Assembly: GCF_900182985.1 (NCBI RefSeq)
Contig: NZ_FXUY01000001.1
Location: 1,674,001 to 1,738,000, forward strand
Source of the DNA: Pseudomonas helmanticensis
GTDB lineage: Bacteria; Pseudomonadota; Gammaproteobacteria; Pseudomonadales; Pseudomonadaceae
Direction: 5' to 3'
DNA length: 64,000 bases
Shown: positions 8,443 through 18,031 of the stretch, piece after piece
Numbering within the stretch: the stretch's first letter is position 1
Layout of the letters: every line of letters begins with the position of its first letter
The notes under the pieces: generated by a model
Told to the model about the DNA's origin: nothing
Database searches by the model: none
The model's input: the letters and a program-made list of their open reading frames with translations, nothing else
Translations under genes and position numbers: made by a program

Positions 8443-9455
8443 GTGCAAGCCTGATCCGCACGTTGCTGGCCCTGGCGACATTGTTGATGGCCGTGGTGGC
8501 TGGCGTGGCCATCGGTGAAACTTCGATTGAACCGGGCGTGGTCCTGCAAGTATTGGCCAATAAGTTGTGGGGGGCCGGTTATGTGCTCGACCCCATTGAT
8601 GAAGGCATCGTCTGGAACTACCGCCTGACCCGCGCACTGGTCGCCGCTGCCTGCGGTGCCGGTCTGGCGACGTGCGGGGTGATTCTGCAATCGCTGCTGC
8701 GCAACCCGTTGGCCGATCCGTATCTGCTGGGGATTTCTGCCGGCGCTTCGACCGGGGCGGTGATGGTCGCGTTGCTCGGCGTCGGTGCCGGAGTCATCTC
8801 ATTGTCGGTCGGCGCCTTTGCCGGGGCGGTGACCGCCTTCGTGCTGGTGATTCTGTTGGCGCGCGTCAGCGGTTCGGCCAGCGGCACCGGGCAGATCATT
8901 CTCGCCGGGATCGCCGGCTCGCAATTGTTCAACGCGCTGACGGCATTTCTGATTACCCGCTCGGCGAGCTCCGAACAGGCGCGCGGGATCATGTTCTGGT
9001 TGCTGGGCAATCTTGGCGGCGTGCGCTGGCCCTCGGTATGGCTGGCGGTGCCGGTGGCCATCGCGGGTTTGCTGGTGTGCCTGTGGCATCGGCGGGCGCT
9101 GGATGCGTTTACCTTTGGCGCGGATTCGGCGGCGTCGCTCGGCATCCCGGTACGCCGAGTGCAGATCCTGCTGATCGGTTGCGCGGCGCTGGTGACGGCG
9201 GTGATGGTGTCGATTGTCGGCTCGATCGGTTTCGTCGGTCTGGTGATTCCGCATGCCGCGCGACTGTTGCTCGGCACCGGTCATGCCCGTCTGCTGCCTG
9301 CCAGTGCGCTGGGCGGCGCGGTGTTTCTGATTGCCGCTGACGTGTTGTCGCGCACGTTGATCAAGGGCCAGGTGATCCCGGTCGGGGTGATTACCGCGCT
9401 GGTCGGTGCGCCGGTGTTTGCCCTGATTCTGGTTGGTCGGAGATCGGCGCGATGA
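8439..9455 (+). CDS. btuC: Cobalamin ABC transporter permease (FecCD/BtuC family)
   Basis: A 338-residue permease of the FecCD family with about ten membrane helices. Family landmarks are RLTRALVAAACGAGLATCGVI, then NPLADPYLLGISAGAS (the conserved NPLAdP-LGi-gGA block) and GSIGFVGLVIPHAARLL, the coupling region that contacts the ATPase. It overlaps the binding-protein gene by ATGA at its start and the ATPase gene by 4 bp at its end, so the three genes form one translational unit under the riboswitch. Confidence 0.88.
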   Translation: MSASLIRTLLALATLLMAVVAGVAIGETSIEPGVVLQVLANKLWGAGYVLDPIDEGIVWNYRLTRALVAAACGAGLATCGVILQSLLRNPLADPYLLGISAGASTGAVMVALLGVGAGVISLSVGAFAGAVTAFVLVILLARVSGSASGTGQIILAGIAGSQLFNALTAFLITRSASSEQARGIMFWLLGNLGGVRWPSVWLAVPVAIAGLLVCLWHRRALDAFTFGADSAASLGIPVRRVQILLIGCAALVTAVMVSIVGSIGFVGLVIPHAARLLLGTGHARLLPASALGGAVFLIAADVLSRTLIKGQVIPVGVITALVGAPVFALILVGRRSAR

Positions 9456-10216
9456 GCAACGTCCTCAGTTGCGCAGGCTTGACGTTCAGGGTGCGCGGCG
9501 CCGAGCTGCTCAACGGCGTCAGCCTGGAGGTCACGCGCGGTGAAACCCTCGGCATCGTCGGGCCAAATGGCTCGGGCAAATCGACCTTGCTGAAACTGCT
9601 TGCCGGATTGCGTGAACCGAGCGCTGGCGAGGTGCTGCTGGAAGGTCAGCGCCTCGGCAAAATGCCCCGTCGCAGCATCGCGCAAAAACTTGCGGTGGTG
9701 GAACAGCAGGCCGACACCGACGACGGCATTCGCGTGTTCGACGCCGTTGCACTGGGCCGCACGCCGTGGCTTTCGGCGTTGCAACCGTGGTCGCATGCCG
9801 ACGACGCCATCGTCCAGCAAGCGCTGACCGACGTTGACGCGACTCACCTGCGCAATCGTCTTTGGCGCAGCCTGTCGGGCGGTGAACGGCAGCGAGTGCA
9901 CATCGCCCGGGCGTTGGCGCAGCGACCGCAAATTCTACTGTTGGACGAGCCGGCCAATCATCTCGACATTCAGCATCAACTGACCATTCTCAACGTGGTG
10001 CAGGCGTTGCCGGTGACCACGTTGATCGCCCTGCATGATCTAAATCAGGCGTTGAAATGCGATCGTCTGGCGGTACTGGAGCGCGGGCGGTTGGTGGCGT
10101 TGGGCGAGCCGCTGGAGGTGCTGACACCACAGCGGTTACAGGAAACATTCGGGGTCAAAGCGCATTACCTGACGGACCCGTTCGATGGGGCACAGATTCT
10201 GCGTTTTCACGCATGA
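9452..10216 (+). CDS. btuD: Cobalamin ABC transporter ATP-binding protein (BtuD-like)
   Basis: A 254-residue ATPase with Walker A GPNGSGKSTLLKLL, signature SLSGGERQRVHIARAL, Walker B ILLLDEPANHLD and H-loop IALHDLNQA. This is a FepC/BtuD-type importer ATPase. It is the last gene of the riboswitch operon and ends about 100 bp before a REP pair. The downstream gene metE runs towards it on the other strand. Confidence 0.88.
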   Translation: MSNVLSCAGLTFRVRGAELLNGVSLEVTRGETLGIVGPNGSGKSTLLKLLAGLREPSAGEVLLEGQRLGKMPRRSIAQKLAVVEQQADTDDGIRVFDAVALGRTPWLSALQPWSHADDAIVQQALTDVDATHLRNRLWRSLSGGERQRVHIARALAQRPQILLLDEPANHLDIQHQLTILNVVQALPVTTLIALHDLNQALKCDRLAVLERGRLVALGEPLEVLTPQRLQETFGVKAHYLTDPFDGAQILRFHA

Positions 10217-10321
10217 AGGCGTGCATGTGTGTCGTCTGCCACACTTGGACTGCCGCTGGACACAGTAGCAACAGCCTCCCGGCGATGCCAAGGAAATCCC
10301 CGATTCTGAACTTCACACACA

Positions 10322-10422
10322 ACCCTTGTAGGAGTGAGCCTGCTCGCGATAGCGGTGTGTCAGTCAACTCATTACTGACTGATGCGACGCCATCGCGAGC
10401 AGGCTCACTCCTACAAGGGGTT
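10322..10422. repeat. Inverted REP pair (TGTAGGAGTGAGCCTGCTCG type)
   Basis: The arm beginning CCCTTGTAGGAGTGAGCCTG is repeated in inverted form and ends in CACTCCTACAAGGG. It lies between the convergent btu operon and metE, where it could serve as a bidirectional terminator-like structure. Confidence 0.85.
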
Positions 10423-10446
10423 GTGTTTATTCAGGAGGTTAAGGTG

Positions 10447-12735
10447 TTACGCCAGTTCTTTACGCAGCTGGCGGGCGGCGGTGACCATGTGCACCAGCGC
10501 TGCTTCGGTTTCCGGCCAGCCACGGGTTTTCAGGCCGCAATCCGGGTTGACCCACAGCCGTTCAGCGGGAATGCGCTTGGCGGCCTTGCGCAGCAGGTTG
10601 GCCATTTCCGCAGCATCCGGAATACGTGGCGAGTGGATGTCGTAGACGCCCGGGCCGATTTCGTTCGGGTAGGCAAAGGCTTCGAAAGCGTCGAGCAGCT
10701 CCATGTCGGAACGCGAGGTTTCGATGGTGATCACGTCGGCATCCATTGCCGCGATGGACTCGATCACGTCGTTGAACTCGCTGTAGCACATGTGTGTATG
10801 GATCTGCGTTTCGTCGCGCACGCCGGAAGCGCACAGGCGGAACACCTCGGTCGCCCAGTCCAGGTAATGCTGCCACTGGGCCTGACGCAACGGCAGACCT
10901 TCACGGAACGCCGCTTCGTCGATCTGCACGATCTTGATGCCGGCAGCTTCCAGGTCAACCACTTCGTCACGGATCGCCAGCGCCAGTTGTCGCGCCTGCA
11001 CTTCACGGCTGACGTCTTCACGCGGGAACGACCACATCAGCATGGTCACCGGACCGGTCAGCATGCCCTTCATGACCTTGCCGGTCAGGCCCTGAGCGTA
11101 GCGAATCCACTCCACGGTCATGGCTTTCGGCCGGCTGAGGTCGCCGAAGATCACCGCCGGTTTGACGCAGCGCGAACCGTAACTCTGCACCCAGCCAAAA
11201 CGCGTGAACACATAGCCGTCGAGTTGCTCGGCGAAGTACTCGACCATGTCGTTGCGCTCGGCTTCACCGTGGACCAGCACGTCGAGGCCCAGCCGCTCCT
11301 GGATTTCCACTGCATGGCGGATTTCGCTGTGCATGGCTTCGGTGTATTCGGCCAGGGTCAGCTTGCCTTGCTTGAACGACTGCCGAGCCAGGCGGATCGA
11401 CGCGGTCTGCGGGAACGAACCGATGGTGGTCGTCGGGAACAGCGGCAAATCAAGACCCGCGCGCTGCTTGGCGATGCGCTGGGCGAACAGCGATTGACGC
11501 TGACTGTCCTTGGCGGTTATCGCCGCGACACGCGCTTGCACCGCCGGTTTGTGAATGCGCGGCGAAGCGGCACGGGCGGCCTGCACCGAACGGCTTTCGG
11601 TCAGGGCACGCAGGACTTTCGGCGCTTCGGGCTGGTTGACGGCCTGAGCCAGCACAGCCACTTCCTCACACTTCTGCACGGCGAAGGCCAGCCAGCTTTT
11701 CAGCTCAGCATCGAGCTTGTCTTCACGACCGAGATCCACCGGGCTGTGCAGCAACGAGCAGGATGGCGCGATCCACAGGCGATCGCCCAGACGCTCATGC
11801 GCATGCTGCAACGTCGCCAAGGCATTTTCCAGATCGCAGCGCCAGACGTTACGGCCGTTGACCACACCCAGCGATAACACTTTATAAGCCGGCAGACGAT
11901 CAAGAATGGTCGGGTACTGCTCCGGTGCGCGCACCAGATCGATGTGCAAACCGTCGACGGGCAGATTGGCCGCCAGACCAAGGTTTTCTTCCAGGCCACC
12001 AAAGTAGGTAGCCACCAGCTTCTTCAGCGGATCGCGCTGGATCTGGTTGTAGGCACGCTCGAAAGCGTTTTTCCATTCCTGTGGCAGGTCGAGCACCAGA
12101 ATCGGCTCGTCGATCTGCACCCACTCGACACCTTGAGCGGCAAGACGCGAGAAAATCTGGCCGTACAGCGGCAGCAGACGATCGAGCAGTTCCAGCTTGT
12201 CGAACTCGGCGCCCTTGGCCTTGCCCAGCCACAGGTACGTCAGCGGGCCGATGATCACTGGCTTGACGTTGTGGCCCAGCGCGCGGGCTTCCTCGACTTC
12301 TTCGAACAACTGCTCCCAACCCAGCTGGAACTGTTGATCAGCGCTGAATTCCGGGACCAGATAGTGGTAGTTGGTGTCGAACCACTTGGTCATTTCCTGT
12401 GCATGGGCACCGCCGCAGCAGCTGTCGCTGACGCCACGCGCCATGCCGAACAGGGTTTGCAGACTGGCTTTGCCAACGTGCGGACGGAAACGCTCAGGGA
12501 TCACCCCGAACATCAGCGAGTGCGTCAGCACCTGGTCGTACCAGGCAAAATCGCCGACTGGCAGCAATTCAATCCCGGCGTTTTTCTGCAAATCCCAGTG
12601 CGCCTTGCGCAGCTCGCGACCCACTTCACGCAGGCCTGCCTCGTTCAGTTCTCCTTTCCAGAACGCCTCTTGCGCTTTCTTCAGTTCGCGGTCGCGACCG
12701 ATGCGCGGAAATCCAAGGGAATGGGCCAGTGCCAT
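10447..12735 (-). CDS. metE: Cobalamin-independent methionine synthase
   Basis: A 762-residue MetE that transfers a methyl group from methyltetrahydropteroyl-triglutamate to homocysteine. The N-terminal barrel begins [20 protein letters not shown]. The C-terminal barrel holds the zinc ligands His and Cys in [10 protein letters not shown] and the last Cys in [11 protein letters not shown]. The start at 12735 is used, not an in-frame codon at 12771, because it gives the conserved N-terminus and has GGAG nine bases upstream. Length matches the family. It faces the B12-import operon and is divergent from the transsulfuration genes. No metR or cobalamin riboswitch is seen upstream, but an imperfect 23-bp inverted repeat lies near the expected promoter. 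Confidence 0.97.
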   Translation of the reverse strand: MALAHSLGFPRIGRDRELKKAQEAFWKGELNEAGLREVGRELRKAHWDLQKNAGIELLPVGDFAWYDQVLTHSLMFGVIPERFRPHVGKASLQTLFGMARGVSDSCCGGAHAQEMTKWFDTNYHYLVPEFSADQQFQLGWEQLFEEVEEARALGHNVKPVIIGPLTYLWLGKAKGAEFDKLELLDRLLPLYGQIFSRLAAQGVEWVQIDEPILVLDLPQEWKNAFERAYNQIQRDPLKKLVATYFGGLEENLGLAANLPVDGLHIDLVRAPEQYPTILDRLPAYKVLSLGVVNGRNVWRCDLENALATLQHAHERLGDRLWIAPSCSLLHSPVDLGREDKLDAELKSWLAFAVQKCEEVAVLAQAVNQPEAPKVLRALTESRSVQAARAASPRIHKPAVQARVAAITAKDSQRQSLFAQRIAKQRAGLDLPLFPTTTIGSFPQTASIRLARQSFKQGKLTLAEYTEAMHSEIRHAVEIQERLGLDVLVHGEAERNDMVEYFAEQLDGYVFTRFGWVQSYGSRCVKPAVIFGDLSRPKAMTVEWIRYAQGLTGKVMKGMLTGPVTMLMWSFPREDVSREVQARQLALAIRDEVVDLEAAGIKIVQIDEAAFREGLPLRQAQWQHYLDWATEVFRLCASGVRDETQIHTHMCYSEFNDVIESIAAMDADVITIETSRSDMELLDAFEAFAYPNEIGPGVYDIHSPRIPDAAEMANLLRKAAKRIPAERLWVNPDCGLKTRGWPETEAALVHMVTAARQLRKELA

Positions 12736-12816
12736 AACAAACAACTCCAATGTCTTGTTGATGGGGGCCATTGTCGACAGCGGTCACGATTGAGACAAAC
12801 TCATTTTAATCTTGAT

Positions 12817-12839
12817 GATCACGAGTTCCACTCATGATC
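12817..12839. promoter_or_regulatory. Inverted repeat in the metE / cystathionine synthase divergent gap
   Basis: GATCACGAGT-TCC-ACTCATGATC is an inverted repeat with one mismatch in 10-bp arms, about 80 bp upstream of metE. A -10-like TAAAAT on the minus strand (near 12804-12809) would place it over the -35. It could be an operator for metE; the regulator is unknown. The rest of the 414-bp gap (12736-13149) shows no gene. Confidence 0.4.
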
Positions 12840-13149
12840 ACCGCGATCACTGGAAAACGCTTTGGCACCGTTGCGATAGCAGAATGACCGAGCGGTTTCC
12901 CTGCAGGATATTGCTGCGCAGATCAAGCGCTGCGTGGCGCTGAAGACGCCCTTTGAATACTCGATGGCGCCTCCCTGTAAACCCACGAAAATCTTGCCGT
13001 CGCGGCCTCCGATTTGGTTCTATGGTTAGATCGAAATGGCAGTATTTCCAACGGACTAATGGTTGCGACAGTCCCTGTCTGAGCCTATGTTGCACGCGAG
13101 TCTTTTCCCCGCGAATGGAACGCGATCAACACCACAAAGAGGTGAAGAA

Positions 13150-14526
13150 ATGTCTAAGGAATCACGCCCTGCCGTACTTGGGCTGATCGGCAATACTCCG
13201 CTAGTGCAAGTCACTCGCTTCGACACTGGTCTGTGCACACTGTTTCTCAAACTCGAATCGCAGAACCCCGGTGGCTCGATCAAGGACCGTATCGGTCTGG
13301 CGATGATCGATGCGGCTGAACGCGATGGTCGCCTGCAACCCGGCGGTACCATCGTCGAGGCCACTGCCGGCAACACCGGCCTCGGTCTGGCACTGGTTGG
13401 CCGCGCCAAAGGCTATCGTGTGGTGCTGGTGGTGCCGGACAAAATGTCCACCGAAAAAGTCCTGCACCTGAAGGCCATGGGCGCCGAGGTGCACATCACC
13501 CGCTCCGACGTCGGCAAGGGCCATCCGGAGTATTACCAGGACGTCGCCGCCCGTTTGGCGAAAGACATTCCCGGCGCATTCTTCGCCGACCAGTTCAACA
13601 ACCCGGCCAACCCACTGGCCCACGAATGCAGCACCGCGCCGGAAATCTGGGCACAGACCGAACATGATCTGGACGCCATCGTCGTCGGTGTCGGTTCGGC
13701 AGGGACGCTGACCGGCCTGAGTCGCTTCTTCAAGCGGGTGCAACCGGATCTGGAAATGGTCCTCGCCGATCCGATCGGCTCGGTCATGGCGCAATACAGC
13801 CGTGACGGCACGATGCCGACGCCCGGTTCATGGGCGGTGGAAGGCATTGGCGAGGACTTCATTCCGTCGATTACCGATCTCTCCAGCGTGCGTCACGCCT
13901 ACTCGATCAGTGACGAGGAAAGCTTCTCTCACGCCCGCCAGTTGCTCAAGGCCGAAGGCATTCTGGGTGGTTCGTCGACCGGCACCCTGCTCGCCGCCGC
14001 GCTGCGTTATTGCCGCGAACAGACCGAACCGAAACGCGTGGTCAGCTTCGTCTGCGACACCGGTACGCGTTATCTGTCGAAGGTTTACAACGACCAGTGG
14101 ATGACCGATCAAGGCCTGTTGCAGCGCAAGGGCTACGGCGATTTGCGTGATTTGATCGCTCGCCGTTTCGAAGATGGCCGCGTCATCAGCGTCGGCCCTG
14201 ACGACACCCTGCTGACCGCGTTCCAGCGCATGCGCCTGGCGGATGTTTCGCAACTGCCAGTGCTGGTGGAAGGCAAGCAACTGGTCGGCGTGATCGACGA
14301 ATCCGACATCCTCCTGCCGGTGCACGAAGATGCCGCGCGCTTCAGTCAATCGGTCTCCAGCGTGATGACTGACAAACTGCAAACCCTCGCCCCCGGCGCT
14401 ACGCTTGCCGAACTCGAAGCGGTGCTCAGCCGTGGCCTCGTCGCGATCATTGCCGACGCCTCAGGCTTCCACGGTCTGATCACCCGCACCGACATGCTCA
14501 ACCAATTACGGAGATCCCTCGCATGA
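13150..14526 (+). CDS. Cystathionine beta-synthase with C-terminal CBS pair
   Basis: A 458-residue PLP enzyme. The fold-type II catalytic domain spans about residues 8-320, with PLP lysine Lys45 in NPGGSIKDRIG, substrate loop TAGNTG and phosphate-binding GVGSAGT. A tandem CBS-domain regulatory module follows at about residues 335-458. It condenses serine with homocysteine to cystathionine, the first step of reverse transsulfuration from methionine to cysteine. Start follows GAGGTGAAGAA (13138-13149). It overlaps the cystathionine gamma-lyase gene by ATGA and is divergent from metE, so homocysteine re-methylation and homocysteine drain are encoded back to back. Confidence 0.92.
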   Translation: MSKESRPAVLGLIGNTPLVQVTRFDTGLCTLFLKLESQNPGGSIKDRIGLAMIDAAERDGRLQPGGTIVEATAGNTGLGLALVGRAKGYRVVLVVPDKMSTEKVLHLKAMGAEVHITRSDVGKGHPEYYQDVAARLAKDIPGAFFADQFNNPANPLAHECSTAPEIWAQTEHDLDAIVVGVGSAGTLTGLSRFFKRVQPDLEMVLADPIGSVMAQYSRDGTMPTPGSWAVEGIGEDFIPSITDLSSVRHAYSISDEESFSHARQLLKAEGILGGSSTGTLLAAALRYCREQTEPKRVVSFVCDTGTRYLSKVYNDQWMTDQGLLQRKGYGDLRDLIARRFEDGRVISVGPDDTLLTAFQRMRLADVSQLPVLVEGKQLVGVIDESDILLPVHEDAARFSQSVSSVMTDKLQTLAPGATLAELEAVLSRGLVAIIADASGFHGLITRTDMLNQLRRSLA

Positions 14527-15695
14527 GTCAGCACGACGATAAATCCCAAGGCTTCGCGACCCGGGTGATCCACGCCGGGCAGGCGCCGGACCCGACCACC
14601 GGCGCACTGATGCCGCCGATCTACGCCAACTCCACCTATCTGCAAGACAGCCCCGGCGTGCACAAGGGTTTCGATTACGGGCGCTCGCACAACCCGACGC
14701 GTTTTGCCCTCGAGCGCTGCGTTGCCGATCTCGAAGGCGGCACGCAGGCCTTCGCGTTCGCCTCGGGGCTGGCGACGATTTCGACCGTGCTGGAATTGCT
14801 CGATGCCGGTTCGCACATTGTCTCTGGCAACGATCTGTACGGCGGCACATTCCGCCTGTTCGACAAGGTGCGTCAGCGCAGTGCCGGGCACCGTTTCAGC
14901 TTTGTCGATCTGACGGATCTGTCGGCGTTCGAAGCCTCGTTGCAGGACGACACGCGCATGGTCATGGTCGAAACGCCGACCAACCCGCTGCTGAGCCTGT
15001 CAGACCTGGCGGCCATCGCCCGTATCTGCCGGGCACGCGGGATCATCTCGGTGGCTGACAATACCTTTGCCAGCCCGTATATCCAGCGCCCGCTGGAGCT
15101 GGGTTTCGACATCGTCCTGCACTCGACCACCAAGTACCTGAACGGCCACTCCGATGTGATCGGCGGTATTGCCGTGGTTGGCCAGAACGCTGAGCTGGCC
15201 GAGAAGCTCGGCTTTTTGCAGAACGCAGTCGGCGCCATCGCCGGTCCGTTCGATGCGTTTCTGACCCTGCGCGGGGTGAAAACCCTGGCGCTGCGCATGG
15301 AGCGTCATTGCAGCAACGCACTGGATCTGGCGCAGTGGCTGGAGCAGCAGCCGCAGGTCAAACGGGTCTATTACCCAGGACTGGAATCGCACCCGCAACA
15401 CGCCTTGGCCAAGCGCCAGATGCGTGGTTTCGGCGGCATGATCTCGGTGGATCTGAACAGCGATCTGGCCGGCGCGCGACGCTTCCTCGAGAACGTGAAG
15501 ATCTTTGCCTTGGCGGAAAGCCTCGGTGGCGTCGAGAGCCTGATCGAGCACCCGGCGATCATGACTCACGCGACCATCCCGGCGGACACCCGCGCGAAAC
15601 TCGGCATCGGTGATGGGCTGGTGCGCCTGTCGGTGGGGGTCGAGGACGTCGAAGACCTGCGCGCCGACCTGGCGCAGGCGCTGCAGTCGATCTGA
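14523..15695 (+). CDS. Cystathionine gamma-lyase
   Basis: A 390-residue Cys/Met-metabolism PLP enzyme. The PLP lysine is Lys204 in HSTTKYLNGHSD, and the conserved FASGLATI and ETPTNPLL blocks are present. The 4-bp overlap with cystathionine beta-synthase argues for gamma-lyase (cystathionine to cysteine, 2-oxobutyrate and ammonia) rather than gamma-synthase, though the two cannot be separated by sequence alone. A strong terminator follows 15 bp after the stop, ending the two-gene operon. Confidence 0.88.
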   Translation: MSQHDDKSQGFATRVIHAGQAPDPTTGALMPPIYANSTYLQDSPGVHKGFDYGRSHNPTRFALERCVADLEGGTQAFAFASGLATISTVLELLDAGSHIVSGNDLYGGTFRLFDKVRQRSAGHRFSFVDLTDLSAFEASLQDDTRMVMVETPTNPLLSLSDLAAIARICRARGIISVADNTFASPYIQRPLELGFDIVLHSTTKYLNGHSDVIGGIAVVGQNAELAEKLGFLQNAVGAIAGPFDAFLTLRGVKTLALRMERHCSNALDLAQWLEQQPQVKRVYYPGLESHPQHALAKRQMRGFGGMISVDLNSDLAGARRFLENVKIFALAESLGGVESLIEHPAIMTHATIPADTRAKLGIGDGLVRLSVGVEDVEDLRADLAQALQSI

Positions 15696-15710
15696 CCTGG
15701 CGAGAACGAC

Positions 15711-15733
15711 AAAGCCCGCACGAAGCGGGCTTT
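15711..15733 (+). terminator. Rho-independent terminator of the transsulfuration operon
   Basis: AAAGCCCGC-ACGAA-GCGGGCTTT forms a 9-bp stem with a 5-base loop directly after the gamma-lyase gene. Confidence 0.85.
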
Positions 15734-16248
15734 GGAGTTCGAGTAGGCGGCCAGTGCTGGTCTCTGGCTTACAAGGTTTATCGGGCTTCCCACAGTACCG
15801 GACCAAATTGAAAAGGTACGGCCTCGGCTGCTTCACACGGCATAAGGGCTGGATCTCAGCGCGGAGATCTTTCTAACCGTGTACCCTTCGGAGCGCGCCC
15901 CACGCCCCCTTGCTATCCGATTGCGCATCAGTCTGCGTCTTCGCCTACACCTTTGAGCCTAGCAAAGGCTCGCTCGCCCAGACTGGCATTTTTAGATTGA
16001 TTTCGCCTTTGCCCGCCAAGTGAAGGAAACGAAACGCCTAACGCCCGTCGATCCCCCCGCCATGCCGTAACGGTTCAGCGATCTATACTGATTCAGTTCG
16101 ATACTTATTACGTCGACACCCGTGCGCCTGACGGTGCGCTCGTGCCTTTCGCCAACCAGATCAACCCGAGCCAATGAGTCGTAGCGCCAGTCATCGTACG
16201 GCGGACGATGCGTTAACGCTTTGTGGCTGCCGGGTCGTGGAGAAAATC
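15734..16248. other. 515-bp gap with no convincing gene
   Basis: No long or well-started frame is seen on either strand. The only promoter-like element noticed is TATACT at 16084-16089, about 160 bp before the repeat-protein start, without a good -35. The gap may hold the leader of that gene; nothing further can be supported. Confidence 0.4.
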
Positions 16249-16818
16249 ATGAAATACAGGCTTTTGTCAGGCGTGGTTCTGGCGGTTGCGGCTGCGGTTG
16301 TAGTGCCTGGGGCATGGGCGGCGCAGCCTCAGGCGGTGGCTTCTGATGGTTCTGATCATGTTGGTGCCGGTGCGGTGGCTTCTGACGGTTCTGATCATGT
16401 TGGTGCCGGTGCGGTGGCTTCTGACGGTTCCGATCATGTTGGTGCCGGTGCGGTGGCTTCTGACGGTTCCGATCATGTCGGTGCCGGTGCGGTGGCTTCT
16501 GACGGTTCAGATCATGTCGGCGCGGGTGCGGTGGCTTCTGACGGTTCCGATCATGTTGGTGCCGGTGCGGTGGCTTCTGACGGTTCCGATCATGTCGGTG
16601 CCGGCGCGGTGGCTTCTGATGGTTCTGATCATGTCGGCGCGGGTGCGGTGGCTTCTGACGGTTCCGATCATGTTGGTGCCGGTGCGGTGGCTGCCGATGG
16701 CGCTGATCGTACGGGCATCAATCGATTTGCCTATTCCCGTGTCGGTGTCGGCTCTGATCGGGTCGCTTCGGCGCTGATGACCGGCAGTTATTCCGACCAG
16801 TTCAACAGCCCTCAATAA
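16249..16818 (+). CDS. Secreted protein with nine identical 13-residue repeats
   Basis: A 189-residue protein starting MKYRLLSGVVLAV, with a Sec signal peptide (about residues 1-24, cut near AWA/AQ). Then come nine exact copies of AVASDGSDHVGAG, a tenth diverged copy (AVAADGADRTGIN) and a non-repeat tail of about 30 residues. The ATG at 16249 is chosen over an upstream in-frame codon (16174) because the signal peptide begins there and GGAG is at 16239-16242. Pseudomonas proteins with DGSD-type repeats are often labelled phage infection protein, without functional proof that I can cite. The repeats are acidic with regularly spaced Asp, so metal binding is possible. Function unknown. Confidence 0.8.
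   Translation: MKYRLLSGVVLAVAAAVVVPGAWAAQPQAVASDGSDHVGAGAVASDGSDHVGAGAVASDGSDHVGAGAVASDGSDHVGAGAVASDGSDHVGAGAVASDGSDHVGAGAVASDGSDHVGAGAVASDGSDHVGAGAVASDGSDHVGAGAVAADGADRTGINRFAYSRVGVGSDRVASALMTGSYSDQFNSPQ
16333..16722 (+). repeat. 39-bp coding tandem repeat, 9 copies plus 1 diverged
   Basis: Units start at 16333 and every 39 bp to 16684. All nine complete units encode the same 13 residues but differ at synonymous sites (GAT/GAC, TCT/TCC/TCA, GTT/GTC, GCC/GCG). Units 5-6 and 8-9 share a very similar pattern of variants, which points to duplication of a two-unit block. Confidence 0.95.
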
Positions 16819-16843
16819 CCCCTTCTCTTGCGGGGAACGGCAT

Positions 16844-16943
16844 CCCTGTAGGAGCTGTCGAGTGCAACGAGGCTGCGATCTTTTGATCTTGTCTGTTAAA
16901 AACAAGATCAAAAGATCGCGGCCTGCGGCAGCTCCTACAGGGG
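16844..16943. repeat. Inverted REP pair (CTGTAGGAGCTG type)
   Basis: Arms CCCTGTAGGAGCTG... and ...CAGCTCCTACAGGGGG flank a central AAGATCAAAAGATCG palindrome. It separates the repeat-protein gene from the convergent transporter gene. Confidence 0.85.
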
Positions 16944-16948
16944 GAATT

Positions 16949-17947
16949 TTATGGGTCGACTTGTGCCATGAGGTCGGGCACCGATTCCGGGCGTTTCGCA
17001 TAACGCTGCGCCAGCACCGCGCAGACCATCAATTGAATCTGATGAAACAGCATCAACGGCAGAATCAACACGCCAATGGTGCTGCCGGCAAACAACACCT
17101 GCGCCATCGGTACACCGGTGGCCAGGCTCTTTTTCGAGCCACAGAACAGAATGGTGATGCGGTCTTCCTGACTGAAGCCGAAGGCCTTGCCGAGCACCGT
17201 CGATGCCAGCAACACCAACGCCAGCAGGATGCAGCAAACCACCACCAGCCCGAGCAGATCGACGACCGGAATCTGATGCCAGATGCCTTCGTTGACCGCC
17301 TCGCTGAACGCACCGTAAACCACCAACAGAATCGAACCCTGATCGACGAACTTCAGCCAGTTCTTGTTGCGCCCCACCCATGCGCCGATCCAGCGGCGGG
17401 CGATCTGCCCGGCAACGAATGGCAGGAGCAATTGCACACTGATTTTCAGGATCGCGTCCAGCGTCGAACCGCCATCACCGTGGACGTTGAGCAGCAGTGT
17501 CACCAGCAATGGCGTGAGGAATATGCCGAACAGGCTCGACGCCGCCGCGCTGCAAATCGCCGCCGGTATATTGCCCCGCGCCAGCGAAGTAAAAGCAATC
17601 GCCGATTGCACCGTGGCCGGCAGCGCGCAGAGGTAGAGCATGCCCATGTACAGCTTGTCGCCGACGAGCGGTGACAGCAGCGGTTTCAACGCTAACCCCA
17701 GAATCGGGAACAACACAAAGGTCAGGCCGAACACCAGCAAGTGCAGGCGCCAATGACCGGCACCGGCGATGATCGATTCGCGAGAGAGTTTGGCGCCGTG
17801 CAGGAAAAACAGCAGTGCAATAGCGAGGTTGGTCAGCCAGCCAAAGCCGACCGCGACCTGGCCGCTGGCCGGCAGGAAGCTGGCGAGCAGCACAACGCCG
17901 ATCAGGGTCAAGGTGAAGTTGTCGGGCAAGAATCTTGGGCGCGTCAT
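16949..17947 (-). CDS. SBF-like (bile acid:sodium symporter family) membrane transporter
   Basis: A 332-residue protein with nine or ten membrane helices, starting MTRPRFLPDNFTLTLIGVVL. The block LFFLHGAKLSRE and the later FCGSKKSLATGVPMAQVLF (a family motif in the region of the sodium site) place it in the SBF_like/YfeH group. Substrates of this bacterial group are mostly unknown. It is divergent from an AraC regulator (start 18032), which is the likely controller; the gap between them is only 84 bp. Confidence 0.82.
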   Translation of the reverse strand: MTRPRFLPDNFTLTLIGVVLLASFLPASGQVAVGFGWLTNLAIALLFFLHGAKLSRESIIAGAGHWRLHLLVFGLTFVLFPILGLALKPLLSPLVGDKLYMGMLYLCALPATVQSAIAFTSLARGNIPAAICSAAASSLFGIFLTPLLVTLLLNVHGDGGSTLDAILKISVQLLLPFVAGQIARRWIGAWVGRNKNWLKFVDQGSILLVVYGAFSEAVNEGIWHQIPVVDLLGLVVVCCILLALVLLASTVLGKAFGFSQEDRITILFCGSKKSLATGVPMAQVLFAGSTIGVLILPLMLFHQIQLMVCAVLAQRYAKRPESVPDLMAQVDP

Positions 17948-18031
17948 GGTTTGCTCATCCGGGGGTTGCCAGTACGTGACAGCGACTTTAACGTGAGTGC
18001 AAATTACCGACTAACGCCGAAGATCCTCCAG

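Noticed and set aside
10057..11877. 606-codon plus-strand frame
   Set aside because: Antisense to metE, whose motifs are complete.
14523..15695. metB (cystathionine gamma-synthase) as the name for this PLP enzyme
   Set aside because: The overlap with cystathionine beta-synthase fits the reverse pathway better; sequence alone does not decide.
16333..16722. CRISPR array
   Set aside because: The 39-bp units are contiguous with no spacers and encode perfect peptide repeats.
16346..16777. Second open frame through the 39-bp repeats, and minus-strand frames in the same region
   Set aside because: A repeat length divisible by three keeps all frames open; only one frame has a signal peptide and start.
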